A stretch of 64,000 nt of DNA. It comes from Malurus cyaneus samueli. Its lineage: Eukaryota > Chordata > Aves > Passeriformes > Maluridae. Positions within the stretch are counted from its first letter, which is position 1, and every line of letters begins with the position of its first letter. Of the stretch, positions 1-11,880 are shown in pieces. A model generated the notes under the pieces. The model saw only the letters and a list, made by a program, of their open reading frames with translations. It searched no databases and was not told where the DNA came from. The stretch spans positions 47,946,789 through 48,010,788 of the forward strand of contig CM019216.1 of the NCBI GenBank assembly GCA_009741485.1, given 5' to 3'. The translations under genes and the position numbers were made by a program.

Positions 1-3000
1 TGGACTGTGTTAAATTTTTGGGGATTAGGCTTTTTCCCTTTAGTGTGATTTAAGCTTTCAGCATAGGTGGTCTAGTTGCTCAGCTTACTATTCTTTGACT
101 CACATAGAAGGTGATTGACTGAAATATTATGAATTTTCTTCCCAGTACTTACAGACTATCTTAAAAGTGGCATAAAACAGGCTTGCCTGCTCAGAGACCC
201 AAGAGTTATGTTTCCCACACAAGAATCAAACAGAAGCTCAAATAAAGCTTGTCCTTCTTTATCTTCTTGATTCATGTTGCTTTTTTCCCAGTAGAATGGA
301 ATAATTAATTTTGTTTCTTTCTTTAAGGGAGAAAATTGTTTTGATTTCCCAGTTGGAAATTAAGACCTCCATGAATGCCTAAGCTTGTATGGGGCTGTTC
401 TGAGAAACCTATTTCCCTGTTTGTATATGACTTCAGGGAAAGGCATGAAATTTCCAAGATTTATTTCAGTGTCCTTGAAATCAGAATGTGGATCACCCTG
501 TTTTTTAGAATCTGGATCATCCTGTTTTTTAGAACTGGGTGACTTCAACTCCTAGTCTCACAGAATCCAGAACTTTCCATTGTTGATCATTGAAATTCAG
601 ATCCATTGTCTCTCGTTCTTTCTCTTGGTCCTACAGAAACGTCTGGATTCCTCACATTCATTCCTTTCCATCAAGTAATTTCCTTTTCTTTCTTGGTTGA
701 TGAGAAGTCTTTTCCTCCTCCCTCATTTCTTAGGACTGCAGTGGAGAGGATGGGTCTCCACAAGTGCCTAAGCTCATCTGTCACCATCAATCAGATTTTA
801 GATAATGATTAATGTATTGTGGGTAATTACAAAGCACCAGTCTCATAACAAAGGCAGTGCCTTTTGAAAGGACAATGGGAGGAAAAATGTAACACCTGAA
901 TCCTTTTATCTGAAATTTAAGCAGGTTATAAATATTCTTAGTGTGTCATTGCTCTGCAGCTCAGGAATTATAAACATTAGCAGAGAATAGATTTAAAGAA
1001 ACTGTGATAGCATCTGCTTGTACTTGACTCATTCTAAATCACCAGTGTTAAGTTCTGGTCTTTAAATTTAGTTTCACATCACAAACTCAAAAACATGCCC
1101 TGAGCTTAAGAGACTGGAAGTTCTCTTAAAAGTAGGTCACAGAAAAAAGGATCTGAATCATTAAATGATGTTATCCATATCAGAAGAGGAAAATCAGAAT
1201 CTTATTATGTACTGTTCCAGACTTTTAAGCACTGAGACCTGAAGCTGAATTTTAGTTAACTGAAAGTACCTTTTAAATTTGGAGCAAAGAAAAAAAAAAA
1301 AATCTGTCAGGAAAAATATATGAATATTTGATGAATTCATCTCTCAATCCCAATCATATTCTACACTCAATGCATATATAGACTTATAGGACTTTCACAG
1401 AAATATTAAGGGAGTAATAGAAATATCAATTTATTTTATGTCACTGAGTCCAATACTTCAAATGTGGATTATTCTGATGATATTTAGGGCAAAGCATTTT
1501 ATCAGAAAATATTCATCTGGATGGTAAAATAAGCTGAGGGATATATTAGTAGAGATAGAACATGGGTTTTGTAATGCAAAATGTTTTGGAGAAATCATTG
1601 AGGTTTGTTAACAAATAAGAAGGGAATGGGAAATGCATAGCAGGATGAAGAAATAATTGTTCAAAGAAGTTAAAAGTTGTTTTTATAGAACAGGTGGTTA
1701 CAGAAAATAAATTTATGCTATTTATTTGGTAATTTGCTAATTTCCAGAATTTCATTTAGTCTTTTGCATAATGTAAAGGTATTTATAGGAAAAAATTTTT
1801 TAATATTTAATCTTCTTGCACTTTTTAGCAAAATCACTGTACTTCTTAAATGGCCTTATGGTGTTTGTGAACTTCAGGTGTGTAAGTTTCAAATTGCTTA
1901 AGGATTGTAAATCTACCACTTAGGAGCACAGTATAGGAGTTTGTAGTGGTGCATGAAAAATAGATGTAGCCCAGCTGTGAAGCAGTACAGAAGGCTTCTA
2001 AACTACGTCAGCAAAACTGTCAGTGGAAAAGCCAGTTAAAATCATGATAAATTCAATGCAACCTGAATTTTTCTGTGCAGTAGTTTCAGTGGGATTTTTC
2101 AAGCTCCCTCTGCATATGTATATTCATTGAAATAAGATCCAGTTATGTTCAGAAATAGAACACTTAAGTTTGGAGTTTTCCACAAATTCTAATATATGCC
2201 TTTCTTTAGGTAGAAAAATTCTTTTCATTAATTCATGTGCAATCTAACGATTTTGGGAAACAAAGCTCTCTATTATTTTTACCATTTTGCTGCTGCTTGA
2301 CTTTGGAAAACCAATTAATACTTTGGATAAAACTTTTGAAGGATAGGTCTCTGAAGTTTGGCTCTCTGAAGTTTTGCATATTACACTGCTGGTGACATGT
2401 TTCTGGAGCCACTGAATACACCTGGTTATTGTAGTATCATTTTTATTTCAATGGATAATTTTGGCATAAACAATCTATTTTCTAAAATTTGTAGAGGAAT
2501 GTTTCATCTTCCCCTTGAAAAACTTGTAACATGGCTTTTAGAAACATTGGGTTTGGTTGAAAAAATACATTTTTGGTTGAAATGTTGGGAATTATATCTG
2601 AGGAATAATTTTATGGATACCTGTAATGTATATGTTTGCTTAAAGGAAATTATTTTTCCAATTAGAAAGGTTTGGGGCATTTTTTGCCATGTCTGTGCTT
2701 TGATCAGTCCAAGAATGATTGGACTTTCTTGGCTAGGTTTTTCTCTCATATGAAGAGAAGTTTATACTAGAATGTTTTCAAAATTCTTGGCATATTTCAG
2801 AATGCTGTTTTCTAAAGGGGCTGTTTTAAGGCAAGAAAAAGATGATATAATGCACAGATGCAAAAGAGCTCCTTACCTCTCCATCTTTCTTGGCCCAGGT
2901 TCAGATAGGGTTATACTCAAATGAAAACTCACAGTGTAGTAAAAAGTCTAGTCAGCCATACTTACTGCAAATAATGTCTACCACTGTGCAAAAATTAATT

Positions 3001-5545
3001 GTGTATGTAAATGAGAATACTATAATAATGGTCTAATAGATGGAGCCCTGGCATGTCACATCTATGGTCATTTAAATCTAACCTGAGATTTTAACCACAA
3101 TTAGAAGAGTGGTTTAGGGTTATTACCTGTTACACAGTAGTCCCCCATTATCCTTAATAAAGAGAACATAATTTATCACAATTAGGCTTAATTGGCAGTT
3201 CTCAGTCTGTGTTCTGCAGAGTATCAGGACTGAGGCTGCATGGACAATCACTTTATTCCTTTCATCCTCAAAGGTGATTTTCTTCAGGTCATTTCCAAAC
3301 TCAGGGATAAACAGTATGAGGATCTCTAAAAAAAAAAAAAAAAATCTGAATCAGTATCTGTCACACATTTCATTCTTCCTCAAGTGAGGCATTCTAGTCA
3401 GTTCAGTTAGGAGACATGAGACTTAGAAGATATCTCAAAATTACATTAGATACGCAGAAATTGAAAAAATATGCTTTACATTACTTTCACTCCTGACTAA
3501 GATTATATTGGCGAGTGCTGCTGAATACTATGATGGCAAATCTTTTTATGTTTAGAGAGAATAAATAAAAGCTAACACTATCTTGAACTTTGCAACTCAC
3601 CTGTGCCCCACTCAGACTATATTTCTTGGAAAGCTGTAACCCCATTCAGTCTTTTTCCTCTCTTCTGGAAAGTTTGATATCCCAATTCCACTGCTGCCAA
3701 AATTGTTGCAAAACTGCAACCTATAAATAAACATCTCAACTGTCTTCAGTATATTTGGTTGTTTCAGGGGACATCCTTCATTATCAGCTTTCTTATCATT
3801 ACAATCTCTATGACCCAGCACTGCCAAATGTAAAATATTCATAGGCAAAAAATCTCTGGCACACATCTGTCTGACAGTTGTGCAATCACTTCATGGGAAT
3901 AAGGGGAAATGTGGGAAAATTAACAAATCCTGGTTTTCTTCTTTTTATGTATGTAGTTTCTGTTTTTCAAAATCCTACCAAGTGTTGTAGCTCTAGATCA
4001 GGGGTAGGGTGAAGCATGAAAGCATGGCTCTATTTCAGAAATAATATTTAAAAACATAAACTCCAGGCCTAGCCTGTGATTTTTTCAGGTTGGACTAACC
4101 TAAAAGTCAATTATATTCCTGAGATTATGACACTAAATATAGACAATTACCTTTCTATTGCTTGAAATATGGTAATTACTGTCTTCTGGAAAAATTAACA
4201 TGAATTGACTTAATGTTATTACTGAATTTGGTGTTTAAGATACTTATAAATAATGGTAATATGTTGGCCTTCCCTCATAATATTTCCTCTTAAGAAAAAG
4301 TAATATTAAATCTCAGAATATGTTTTGTTCGAATTTTATAGTGTTGTTTTGTTGGGTTTTTTTTCAAAAACAATGAATGACCAGAACAGAGCTGAAGAGT
4401 TTGTGGGGCATTTTGTTCTTAAAGGACACACTGAGAAGTTGTCATTTCTTTTTGGGGTTAAACACAATATTCACTTGCAGGTGCTGTTTTCAGCAACAAT
4501 CCATTTCCTTTACGCCAGCATCACCTCTTTCAGCCTCTGTAAGGACACTTGTTCAGCATCAGAAGTGTATATTCAGGACCTAAGAAAAGTGAGAATTGAT
4601 GCAGATGTGGCAATTGTAGCCACATTTTTTGATAAGCATTATTTATGTCAGAATGTATTGTTTTTTTAAATTTATGGAACGGGAAAGGAATAATCTCCCT
4701 CAAAGCACCTGAATGCAACATAGTGCAGTATCTGAAGAAATTGATATAATGAAGAGTCAAGATTTTACTCTTTCACCTGAGCTATAAGATCTGTGTCTCG
4801 AAATGTTCTGGTTTTGACCTATGAGCAATGGAGAATTTAAACAGTCTCTTCAGTGCAGTAACAATGCAATACATTTTTACAGCATCTTCCCTGAAAGAGT
4901 AGCAAGGGGCCTATCTGTGATCTTTCAACATGTCAAGCAGACTGGATCTGACTAATTTCTTATGTGCTGAAAGGAAAAATGGATGTTGTTTAGGTCTCCT
5001 AGACAACAGACTATGCTTCAAAAGTAAACTATGCAATAGGTATTTATCTGATTCAAATCTGGAATTCAATTTGGGAGTGAAACAACATAAGCATCTGGCA
5101 TTGTTTTCCTGGGCTGCTTCAGATGGACAAATAAAACTGAGTCAGGCTTCAGTGCTATTCAGTTCAAATGATTTTTTCTTTTATAGATATCTAGACAGAA
5201 ATATTTCTCCTCCATTTTCCTTACAGAAATAAATAATTCCATTAATTTTAACGTGTTTTTCTTTCCTATAATACAACAGTGGTTTTGCTTTATGCAAATT
5301 GTATTTTCCAAATGGGCAAAAGCCTACTACAAACCAACAACTAGTATTTATTTGTGGCTCTTTAAATATTATTTTCTAACAAAATATATTATTTCTTTTT
5401 TAGATCTCCATTTCCCCTTATGAACAGTTGAACTTTGGCAATAAATATCTGCTACCTTCAACTGCCAACTCATGTTGAGTAAAATGAATTAGGCTGATAT
5501 TTTTGTAACTGGCTACGGGAAGGGGAATATTCTTCAGAGGAATTT
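1..5545. other. Unique AT-rich noncoding DNA
   Basis: I see no gene here. Open frames are at most about 118 codons, occur on both strands and resemble no family I know. Homopolymer A runs lie at 1290-1302 and 3328-3344. A 24-bp tandem duplication near 500 is listed separately. Conserved noncoding elements could be present but cannot be recognised without an alignment. Confidence 0.7.
487..534. repeat. 24-bp direct tandem duplication (2 copies)
   Basis: Two adjacent 24-bp units, 487-510 and 511-534, share the pattern TNTGGATCANCCTG followed by six T and AGAA. They differ at two positions (G/C and C/T). The pair produces a repeated lysine/aspartate motif in a minus-strand open frame, which is a by-product and not evidence of a protein. 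Replication slippage is the simplest origin. Confidence 0.9.
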
Positions 5546-5645
5546 AAAACAAAGTAATTAAATTAGTAGGTTTTTTTTTCCTATATACTGGTGATTACAT
5601 CTTTAACACCACAATTATGAAACAACCTCAATGTGATTTCTAGCA
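5546..5645. repeat. Copy 1 of a 100-bp duplication flanking an assembly gap
   Basis: These 100 bp recur at 5665-5764, directly across a run of N. The copies are collinear and differ at only two sites: G at 5591 versus A at 5710, and C at 5626 versus A at 5745. A repeat ending exactly at a gap is the usual sign of two alleles or overlapping contig ends placed side by side, rather than a biological duplication. Confidence 0.95.
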
Positions 5646-5664
5646 NNNNNNNNNNNNNNNNNNN
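5646..5664. other. Assembly gap (19 N)
   Basis: Nineteen undetermined bases lie between the two copies of the 100-bp duplication. The gap may have no real sequence in it, because the flanks appear to overlap. Confidence 0.98.
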
Positions 5665-5764
5665 AAAACAAAGTAATTAAATTAGTAGGTTTTTTTTTCC
5701 TATATACTGATGATTACATCTTTAACACCACAATTATGAAACAAACTCAATGTGATTTCTAGCA
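5665..5764. repeat. Copy 2 of the 100-bp gap-flanking duplication
   Basis: This segment matches 5546-5645 at 98 of 100 positions, including the same nine-T run, and then continues into unique sequence. It is probably the true continuation, with copy 1 being the redundant contig end, or the reverse. Confidence 0.95.
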
Positions 5765-7216
5765 TATATTTTATCATATATAAGCATTGATTTGCAGTGT
5801 TGATTTGAGTAAAACCACATGGATTGGATAACTAAATGAACTAAAGTAACTAGCTAAATGATTTTAAGACACATCAGATTTCAGGTGAAAATCCAATTAG
5901 CTGAGCCAAATTTAGCTTAACTTTTTTTCCAGGACTACTTCTTGAGGAAAGAGGGGGAAAAATGAATGAAAATATTCTAAATGACAAACAATGCAGACAA
6001 TTCTTCAACAATATCTTGTCCTAAAGAAATAAACCAGCTACATGAATTGTTGAATTTTGGCAGTGCAAACTCATTCAGAGGCTTCACTCTGCCTATTCAA
6101 CAATACTAAAGTAACTCCAAAAAATATTGGTTTCTATGAGAGTTAATGTTTGAGATCCCCCAGATTAAGAAAAGCATTTCATAATTTTCTCTATCAGGAG
6201 ACATAATGAGTTTGTTTCTTAATTCATTCACTGTTTTTTAAATTTGTCATAGCCACAACCTTTAAAATTAAAAAATACAAATTCAAGAATAAAAAAAAAA
6301 ATTAAATTACACCTTTGTAAAGTTAGGTGGACTTGCCAAGTAACCTTTAATTTAAAATGCTATATGTGAATATATAAGAAGATATGGTGGTTTTTTAAAT
6401 TTAAATGTAATGGAGATAAACATTTCAACAAATAATCTGAATAGAAAACAGACCACTTTTTACTTCCAGTTCTTATTCTCTCATTTATTTTCAGAAACAA
6501 ATACTTGCCATATTTACATGTCTGACAATTCTGATGCAAAATAATTAGATAACTGTAATTAACAGGTATCTTTTTTCTCTCATTAGAAGACTTGACATAT
6601 CTTTCTAGAGCAGCGGTTTGGTTGTCAAATTTGGCCATGTAGCTTTTTCCTATTAAGAAATGTTTGCAGGAATCATTTTATTGCTGAAAATAGTTTGAAA
6701 GTTTTTTCAGCTGTTTCAGCTCAATGTTAACTGCACTGCAGTTATCCATAGGAAATAAATGTAATTTTTTTGGTTCATATCTTTTTAATTGAAAAGTATG
6801 TGCACTTTAAAATGAGAAATGAAAAGATAAAGTCAGAATAAGAGATAAAATTTAAGCCAAGCAATCTTGCAACTATAAATTGTTAGTAATTTTTTAGATG
6901 AGATTGCTTTGAGATATACATATAAAAATGGACATTTTTTCTTCCTTCATAACGATTTTCATAGTAGTATAATTCTGTGGTATTTGAAGGATTTTTTTAA
7001 AATCATATCTCAAGCTTTTGTGCCATAAACCCCTTACATGGTGATAAGAAAACACCTCTTCAGTGGAACTCTCTCCTGGTATTGTGGTATGGGACTGTAT
7101 TTGCCTGTGAAGGGGTGGGGATGGCAGGATGTGGGATCCGTGTCTAAATAAGAGCCCAGTGAGTTAAGAATTGTAAAGGATGATGGAATGTCAATTCACT
7201 GACAGCTGCCCCCACC
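5765..7216. other. Noncoding DNA, no gene seen
   Basis: This AT-rich sequence contains short A and T runs and one 92-codon minus-strand open frame at 6360-6638 that resembles nothing I know. The last 200 bases become less AT-rich towards the LTR-like block that follows. They could belong to the same element, but I cannot show it. Confidence 0.6.
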
Positions 7217-7298
7217 TGTTATGATCTGATTATTAAAAGATGCCCCTGCCTGAATTAAGGTGCAAACAAGACCATATGCTGAAGTCAATAGTCTGGAT

Positions 7299-7304
7299 TT
7301 TATT
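7299..7304 (-). promoter_or_regulatory. Polyadenylation signal of the LTR-like block
   Basis: AATAAA on the minus strand lies about 85 bases before the proposed LTR end at 7217. Its spacing suits an R-U5 segment. No expression is implied. Confidence 0.4.
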
Positions 7305-7317
7305 TAACAGTAAATGT

Positions 7318-7418
7318 GGGAGAGAGAGTCAGAAAGAAATAGGAAAAAAAGGGGGGCGGGGCTGGAGGAAGGAGGGAGAGAAAGAGAGAGAGAGAGATGG
7401 AGAGATAAAGCAGAAGAT
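7318..7418. repeat. Purine-rich tract with GA microsatellite
   Basis: About 100 bases are nearly all A and G, with a (GA)n core near 7378-7396 and a run of six G near 7351. The tract lies inside the LTR-like block and is probably part of that family's sequence. The open frames crossing it are biased by composition. Confidence 0.85.
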
Positions 7419-7880
7419 ATGTACCTCCTGTGGATCCCGTGGCATCCTGCTGATCCTCCTTCACCCTGGTCTGCTCAGTGATGGGGGTCCCATAGTTGTT
7501 TTTCTGGAGGTGTGACCTTTACACAGTTCAAGTTCTGGGTATCCATGGGGCAGTCACAGATGTTCCTACAACTTGGGCTCACATGGGTGTAAGCACTTGT
7601 TTCCTTTCTCAGTCTGCACAGCGGGAATTTTTGTCCGATGCGTTCACCAAATCTTCACCTCCATTAGGCCAAGAATTAGCACCTTCCTGATGTTGCCATC
7701 TGTGCTTGTCTCAGGTTTCCACTGCAGTGGCTTATCTTACAATTCCTTCTGTGGCCTTGGAGTGCTTTGAGACAGGCAACTGCATGCTCTAAGTCCTTAC
7801 ACCACCCCATGGGAGAGCTGTTCCCTGACCCAGACTGTAAAAATGCTCTGCATTCCTCTGCAGTTTCCAAGTTTTAGCTG

Positions 7881-10800
7881 CGTGTCAGAGGCCCTTGATG
7901 CACAAGAGCTGATCAATCTGTAACCCAGTGAGAGGTTAAAGATGGAAAATGCACTGGAGAATGACTGGATATGTGTGTGCACATGTTCTCTAAAGTTTCT
8001 GAAACTGGTCTATGACTCAAAAGAGGCACTGGATGCTCTTATGGCTGAGTGTTGTATGGATAGAAAGAATTTGTTTCCGCTCTCTGGAAACTGAGAGCTC
8101 AGAGCCATAATGTATATTTAGTTCCCAGATGCTGTTAAAGGCTTTTTCAAGGTAAAAGGCTTTGCAGTAGCACAGTCTCCATCTCATATTGGCACGACTT
8201 AAATTGTGTCAGGTTGTTCTTAATGACAGACTGTTAGAACTTTAGAGTACACATGGCTCAAGTACTGACATTTGGCCACGGATGCCACTGTGAGATCCCA
8301 AATTGCCATTGCAAATAGCCAGAGTATTAATGGGGAATTAAATCTCTGTACCAGTAAAAGAGGGAGAGAGCATCTTCTTTCATGCTTCCCTGCTCTTTCT
8401 GAACTACTTCTCCTTTATAACAGCTGCATTTCTGCCAAATGCCTCCTCTTTCCGGCGTGGAACCATAAAAGCAAACTGTCCTTGCCATTTAGGAAAGATG
8501 TTGACAGGAGGTAGATGCAGTGATCCCTTGCATACTTATGGCATCAATTCTTTCCCGTCAGCATCATATATGAGTAAGGGACTAACTGCCAAATGCCATT
8601 CTCTGGAATGGAGACGTTTAGGCAATGCTGGAGAGTCTAGTCTGGATCCCTAAAATGACAAAACTCAAGGTCTCATCTCTGCATAAGAATGAGCTTAAAT
8701 AGTATGAAACCCAAGTTTATTACTAAACTAAGTAAATGGGTTTAAATAAGGCATGAAAATGAATGTTTATACTTCACAGGCAAACTTCTATCATAGGTCT
8801 TCTTGTCCCTGAGTAAAACAGATCATAATGTGTCAATATGATAAATACCATTTACCAAGTGAAAGCTGTGTTTTCTCAGTGCTAAATTTGGGTGTGACAT
8901 GTGTCTGTAACTGTAATGCCTGGCACACCAAGCAGGTGGCCAGACAAAGCTCTGCAGGTGTCAGTATATGGAATATACAATGATGGTTGATCTAAACACC
9001 TGAGAGATCCTGCAATACACAGGTGGTGAAGCAACACCTGAGTTCTTCAGGACATTGTGCTTTATATGCTGCAGTATGTTTTCAGATTAATAATAAACTA
9101 TTTTTCCTGAATGAGAGTAATGTGGATGATAATAGTTGAAAAGTTATATTGTAATATAGATACAGTTTCCATGGAAGTCCTTGAAGAAAGCATGCTATTT
9201 ACTAGGAATTATTGGATAGCATGTGCCAGACAGTGCTATGTAGCCATTAAGCACTTCAAATGACCCTGCAGAGACAGCTATTGGAGAAAAAAAAAAAAAA
9301 AAATGACAGTATCTTTATGCTTCACAAAGTAAAATGATGGCTGTCCCCTGGAAGCAAATTCACTCTCCTTACAGGAATTTGTGTAGCTTCTGTTTCTGCA
9401 TACAGTGTCGAAAGGTTTCAAAGATAAAACTCCTCCCTGTTCTTACTTTCTATGTAGCCCATGTTGCCTCTTAAACAACTGTAACTTTTCAGTGAAGGCA
9501 GAAACAACTCCTTATAAGATGGGTTTTAGACATAAAAATGGCAAACATTTCACACTATGTAGAGGTGTGATATGTTGCAAGCAATCTTGGAAGAAATGCA
9601 GTAGTGGGCAGAGTGCAGGTGGAGTGTTCAGAGCTGCATGTATAATTCACACTTAGTGTGGTGGTGCTATAAAAAAAATCGATACATAAACTCAAAGGCA
9701 GATGGAATTCATCACATATTTCTGCTGTTTGTCACCTGAAAATCACCAGTATGTATGGAATGCATCTGTATAACTTAATCTGATTTTCCTTCCAGAAACA
9801 CATGCTAAATGCATATTAATTTCTGTACACAGAACTAGAAGTGTTTAGTGTAAAATATGCCTAGGATGCTGGGAGGTTTTAACTGGAGATGATTTGCACA
9901 GTGCCAGAAAAAAATGTATATTTTCCAGTATCTCATTTACTCCTCATTGAGAGATCTGTCACATCAGTGCTTCATTTTGGGTCACTCATTTTGTTGAAAT
10001 GTACAATACTTAACCTGTAATAAAAAAATTACAAGAACACAAAACCTATTAATAGTAGCAATCATTATCACATCCTAATTGCATATATTATGCTTCATTT
10101 CCATAGCTAGGCCCAGTTCTCATTCCTGATAAGTAAATATTCTGGATTTGCCATTTGATTGGCATCTACAGTGGAGTCCTAAAAGAATGAGGAATGATTG
10201 AGGTATCTATGTATGTGTTTGCTATGGTAAATAAAAAGTGGCCTTCAGGTCTTTGATATCATATTGAAAAATGACCTATAAAAGGGTAACAGTAGGAATT
10301 TGAATTGCAACATAGAATTTTCAGTTTTCTGAGAGGCACCTTCCTGCTAGTTTAAATTGTAAACATCTGAGAATTCAGTGTAAATTTGTGTTATATTTAC
10401 TGTGTAGCAGTCACTTTAATATGCTTGCCTTGAAGCCTCAAAAGCAAAATCCTGTGTATTAATCCTACAGCTTCAGAAAAGCAGGGAGAAAAATAACTAT
10501 TGATGCTTATAAATATGAAGCCTGCAGAGTATAAGTAAAAGAAATTTATAGAGAAAACCTTGAACAATTCCTACTGCAACATCAACCCAGTTTCATTCTG
10601 AGCTGTTGAGGCAGAAATGTGAGAAAATGAAGTGACTGAAGCCTGTCAGAAAAGAAAAACAGCGAGTGGAGTGACAATATGAATCCACAGACGGAAGCAT
10701 TGAATCCGCTATCTTCACTGCATTGATTAAACTCTGTTACCATTCAGGTGAATTGAAACCTTCACAGAAGCCATGGTGGAGATGAGCACAATAAAAAGTT

Positions 10801-10888
10801 GTTTGTCATTTGTACAGAGTAGGACTCTGAAGTGAGGAACTGGTTTCTTCCCTTTTATGCTTCATTTGGGTTATATTTGGTGTCTTAC
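7881..10888. other. Noncoding DNA, no gene seen
   Basis: No recognisable coding region or repeat family is visible. A 17-base A run lies at 9287-9303. It has no AATAAA at the right distance upstream, so I do not read it as a retroposed tail. Confidence 0.65.
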
Positions 10889-10931
10889 GGGAAGAAATAA
10901 ATAAATAACTTGGTTATTTATATCTTCTTCC
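10889..10931. repeat. Imperfect inverted repeat (about 19-bp arms, 3-base loop)
   Basis: The left arm 10889-10909 (GGGAAGAAATAAATAAATAAC without its first G) pairs imperfectly with the right arm 10913-10931 (GTTATTTATATCTTCTTCC) across a TTG loop. A direct repeat of the AATAAATAAATAAC core follows immediately. AAAT-type slippage may explain much of the symmetry. Confidence 0.75.
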
Positions 10932-11222
10932 AATAAATAAATAACATGGTTTATAGAACATGTTAGCAATCTGATTAGACAACATATATAAAAAGGCTAA
11001 ACTTTCCAAGTGTAGCTCTACCCACCTATACCTTTTAGTATAGCTTGTATCTTGAGTTCATCCAGTTTGCATATAACAATGCATCACATTTAAACTCATT
11101 TGAAGATGAAGTTGAACCTTGTAACCATCACAGATTTCAGCACACTTTGGTCTCTCCTGATCCAAATCAATATTGATAATTCATCCAGTTGTGACAGAAA
11201 ATATTCCTTTCTCATTATAAAA

Positions 11223-11366
11223 AAAATAAAAAAAAAATCAAAATTTCTTCAGGATTTTAAATTTTGTGGTTTTGTTGATGTTGGGGTTTTTTGGTTGGTT
11301 TTTTAAATTCTTTGGGTTTTGGTTTTTTGGTTTGGAATTTATTTTGTGTTTGTGGGGTTTTTTTTT
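11223..11366. repeat. T/G-rich low-complexity tract (A-rich on minus strand)
   Basis: From about 11263 to 11366 the plus strand is almost entirely T and G, with repeated TTGG and TTTT blocks. It ends in nine T at 11358-11366. On the minus strand this is an A-rich stretch beginning with A9. It may be the decayed poly(A) tail of the possible retrocopy next to it. Simple low-complexity DNA is the alternative. Confidence 0.7.
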
Positions 11367-11880
11367 GTGAGAAGACAGAAATTTTTATTAAACCTTCATC
11401 TTTTTAGCATTTCACAGCTTGTGGACAGATTAACTGATCAAAGCCAGAGACGTCAGCCCCGGGATGTTCCTGAGGCATAGATGAGTGCCAAGGAGGAGGC
11501 ATTTACATGGAGCTTTTTTCCTGACTCAGAACTGACTACTTAATCTGGGTCTCCCACATTTCAGTCACACCTCCTACAGACACAGTCACTGGTGCTTGTG
11601 GGTAGGATTTCCCAACAACTTGAGTAGGAACTTCTCTATTTTGAATAGGTTGTTCAGGGAAGTTATTTAAAAAGTTAGAATTCTCCTGGTCTGCCTTCAT
11701 TACATTGCCATAAAAAAAATCTTATTGTAATAACATTATTGAAGAAGTTATTCATGACAGGCCAGGACCTGTAAACCTGAGGTATGTGGAAAATGCTCAA
11801 ACAGACTAAAAGAATTATTTAAAATTGGAGGCTTGTCAGGAATTTGACACATGTTTAAGTTAGATTCAGAAAAACACTAT
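11367..11880 (-). pseudogene. Possible processed pseudogene, parent gene unidentified
   Basis: On the minus strand an open frame runs from 11721 to a TAG stop at 11538-11536 (61 codons). About 150 bases of UTR-like sequence follow, then AATAAA at 11389-11384. Seventeen bases later comes A9, which leads into an A-rich stretch. That order of stop, UTR, signal, correct spacing and genomic A tract is what a retroposed mRNA leaves. The frame includes NREVPTQVVGKSYPQAP and ends ...VTEMWETQIK. Upstream, another frame stays open from 11876 to 11751 for 42 codons but is out of phase, so two frameshifts would be needed to join them. I do not recognise the parent protein. Such copies are rare in birds, because CR1 machinery does not favour poly(A) mRNAs. 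Chance remains quite possible in AT-rich DNA. Confidence 0.33.
11384..11389 (-). promoter_or_regulatory. Polyadenylation signal of the possible retrocopy
   Basis: AATAAA on the minus strand is followed 17 bases later by a genomic A9 run at 11366-11358. This is the normal signal-to-cleavage distance in vertebrate mRNAs. Confidence 0.4.

Larger units (their letters stand above)
7217..7880 (-). mobile_element. Probable LTR of an endogenous retrovirus, minus strand
   Basis: Read on the minus strand, the block has an AATAAA signal at 7304-7299. About 80 bases later it ends in ...ATAACA at 7217, which fits an R-U5 region closing with the CA dinucleotide typical of LTRs. A long purine-rich tract with a GA repeat lies at 7318-7418, and the base composition differs from the AT-rich surroundings. 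The wording resembles an LTR family I recall from songbird genomes, but that is memory, not a database match. Two bases beyond the CA the minus strand reads TGGGGGC, like the first seven bases of a proline-tRNA primer site, but the match then stops. No gag, pol or env frame is visible, so a solo or truncated LTR is most likely. The right boundary is uncertain. Confidence 0.45.
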
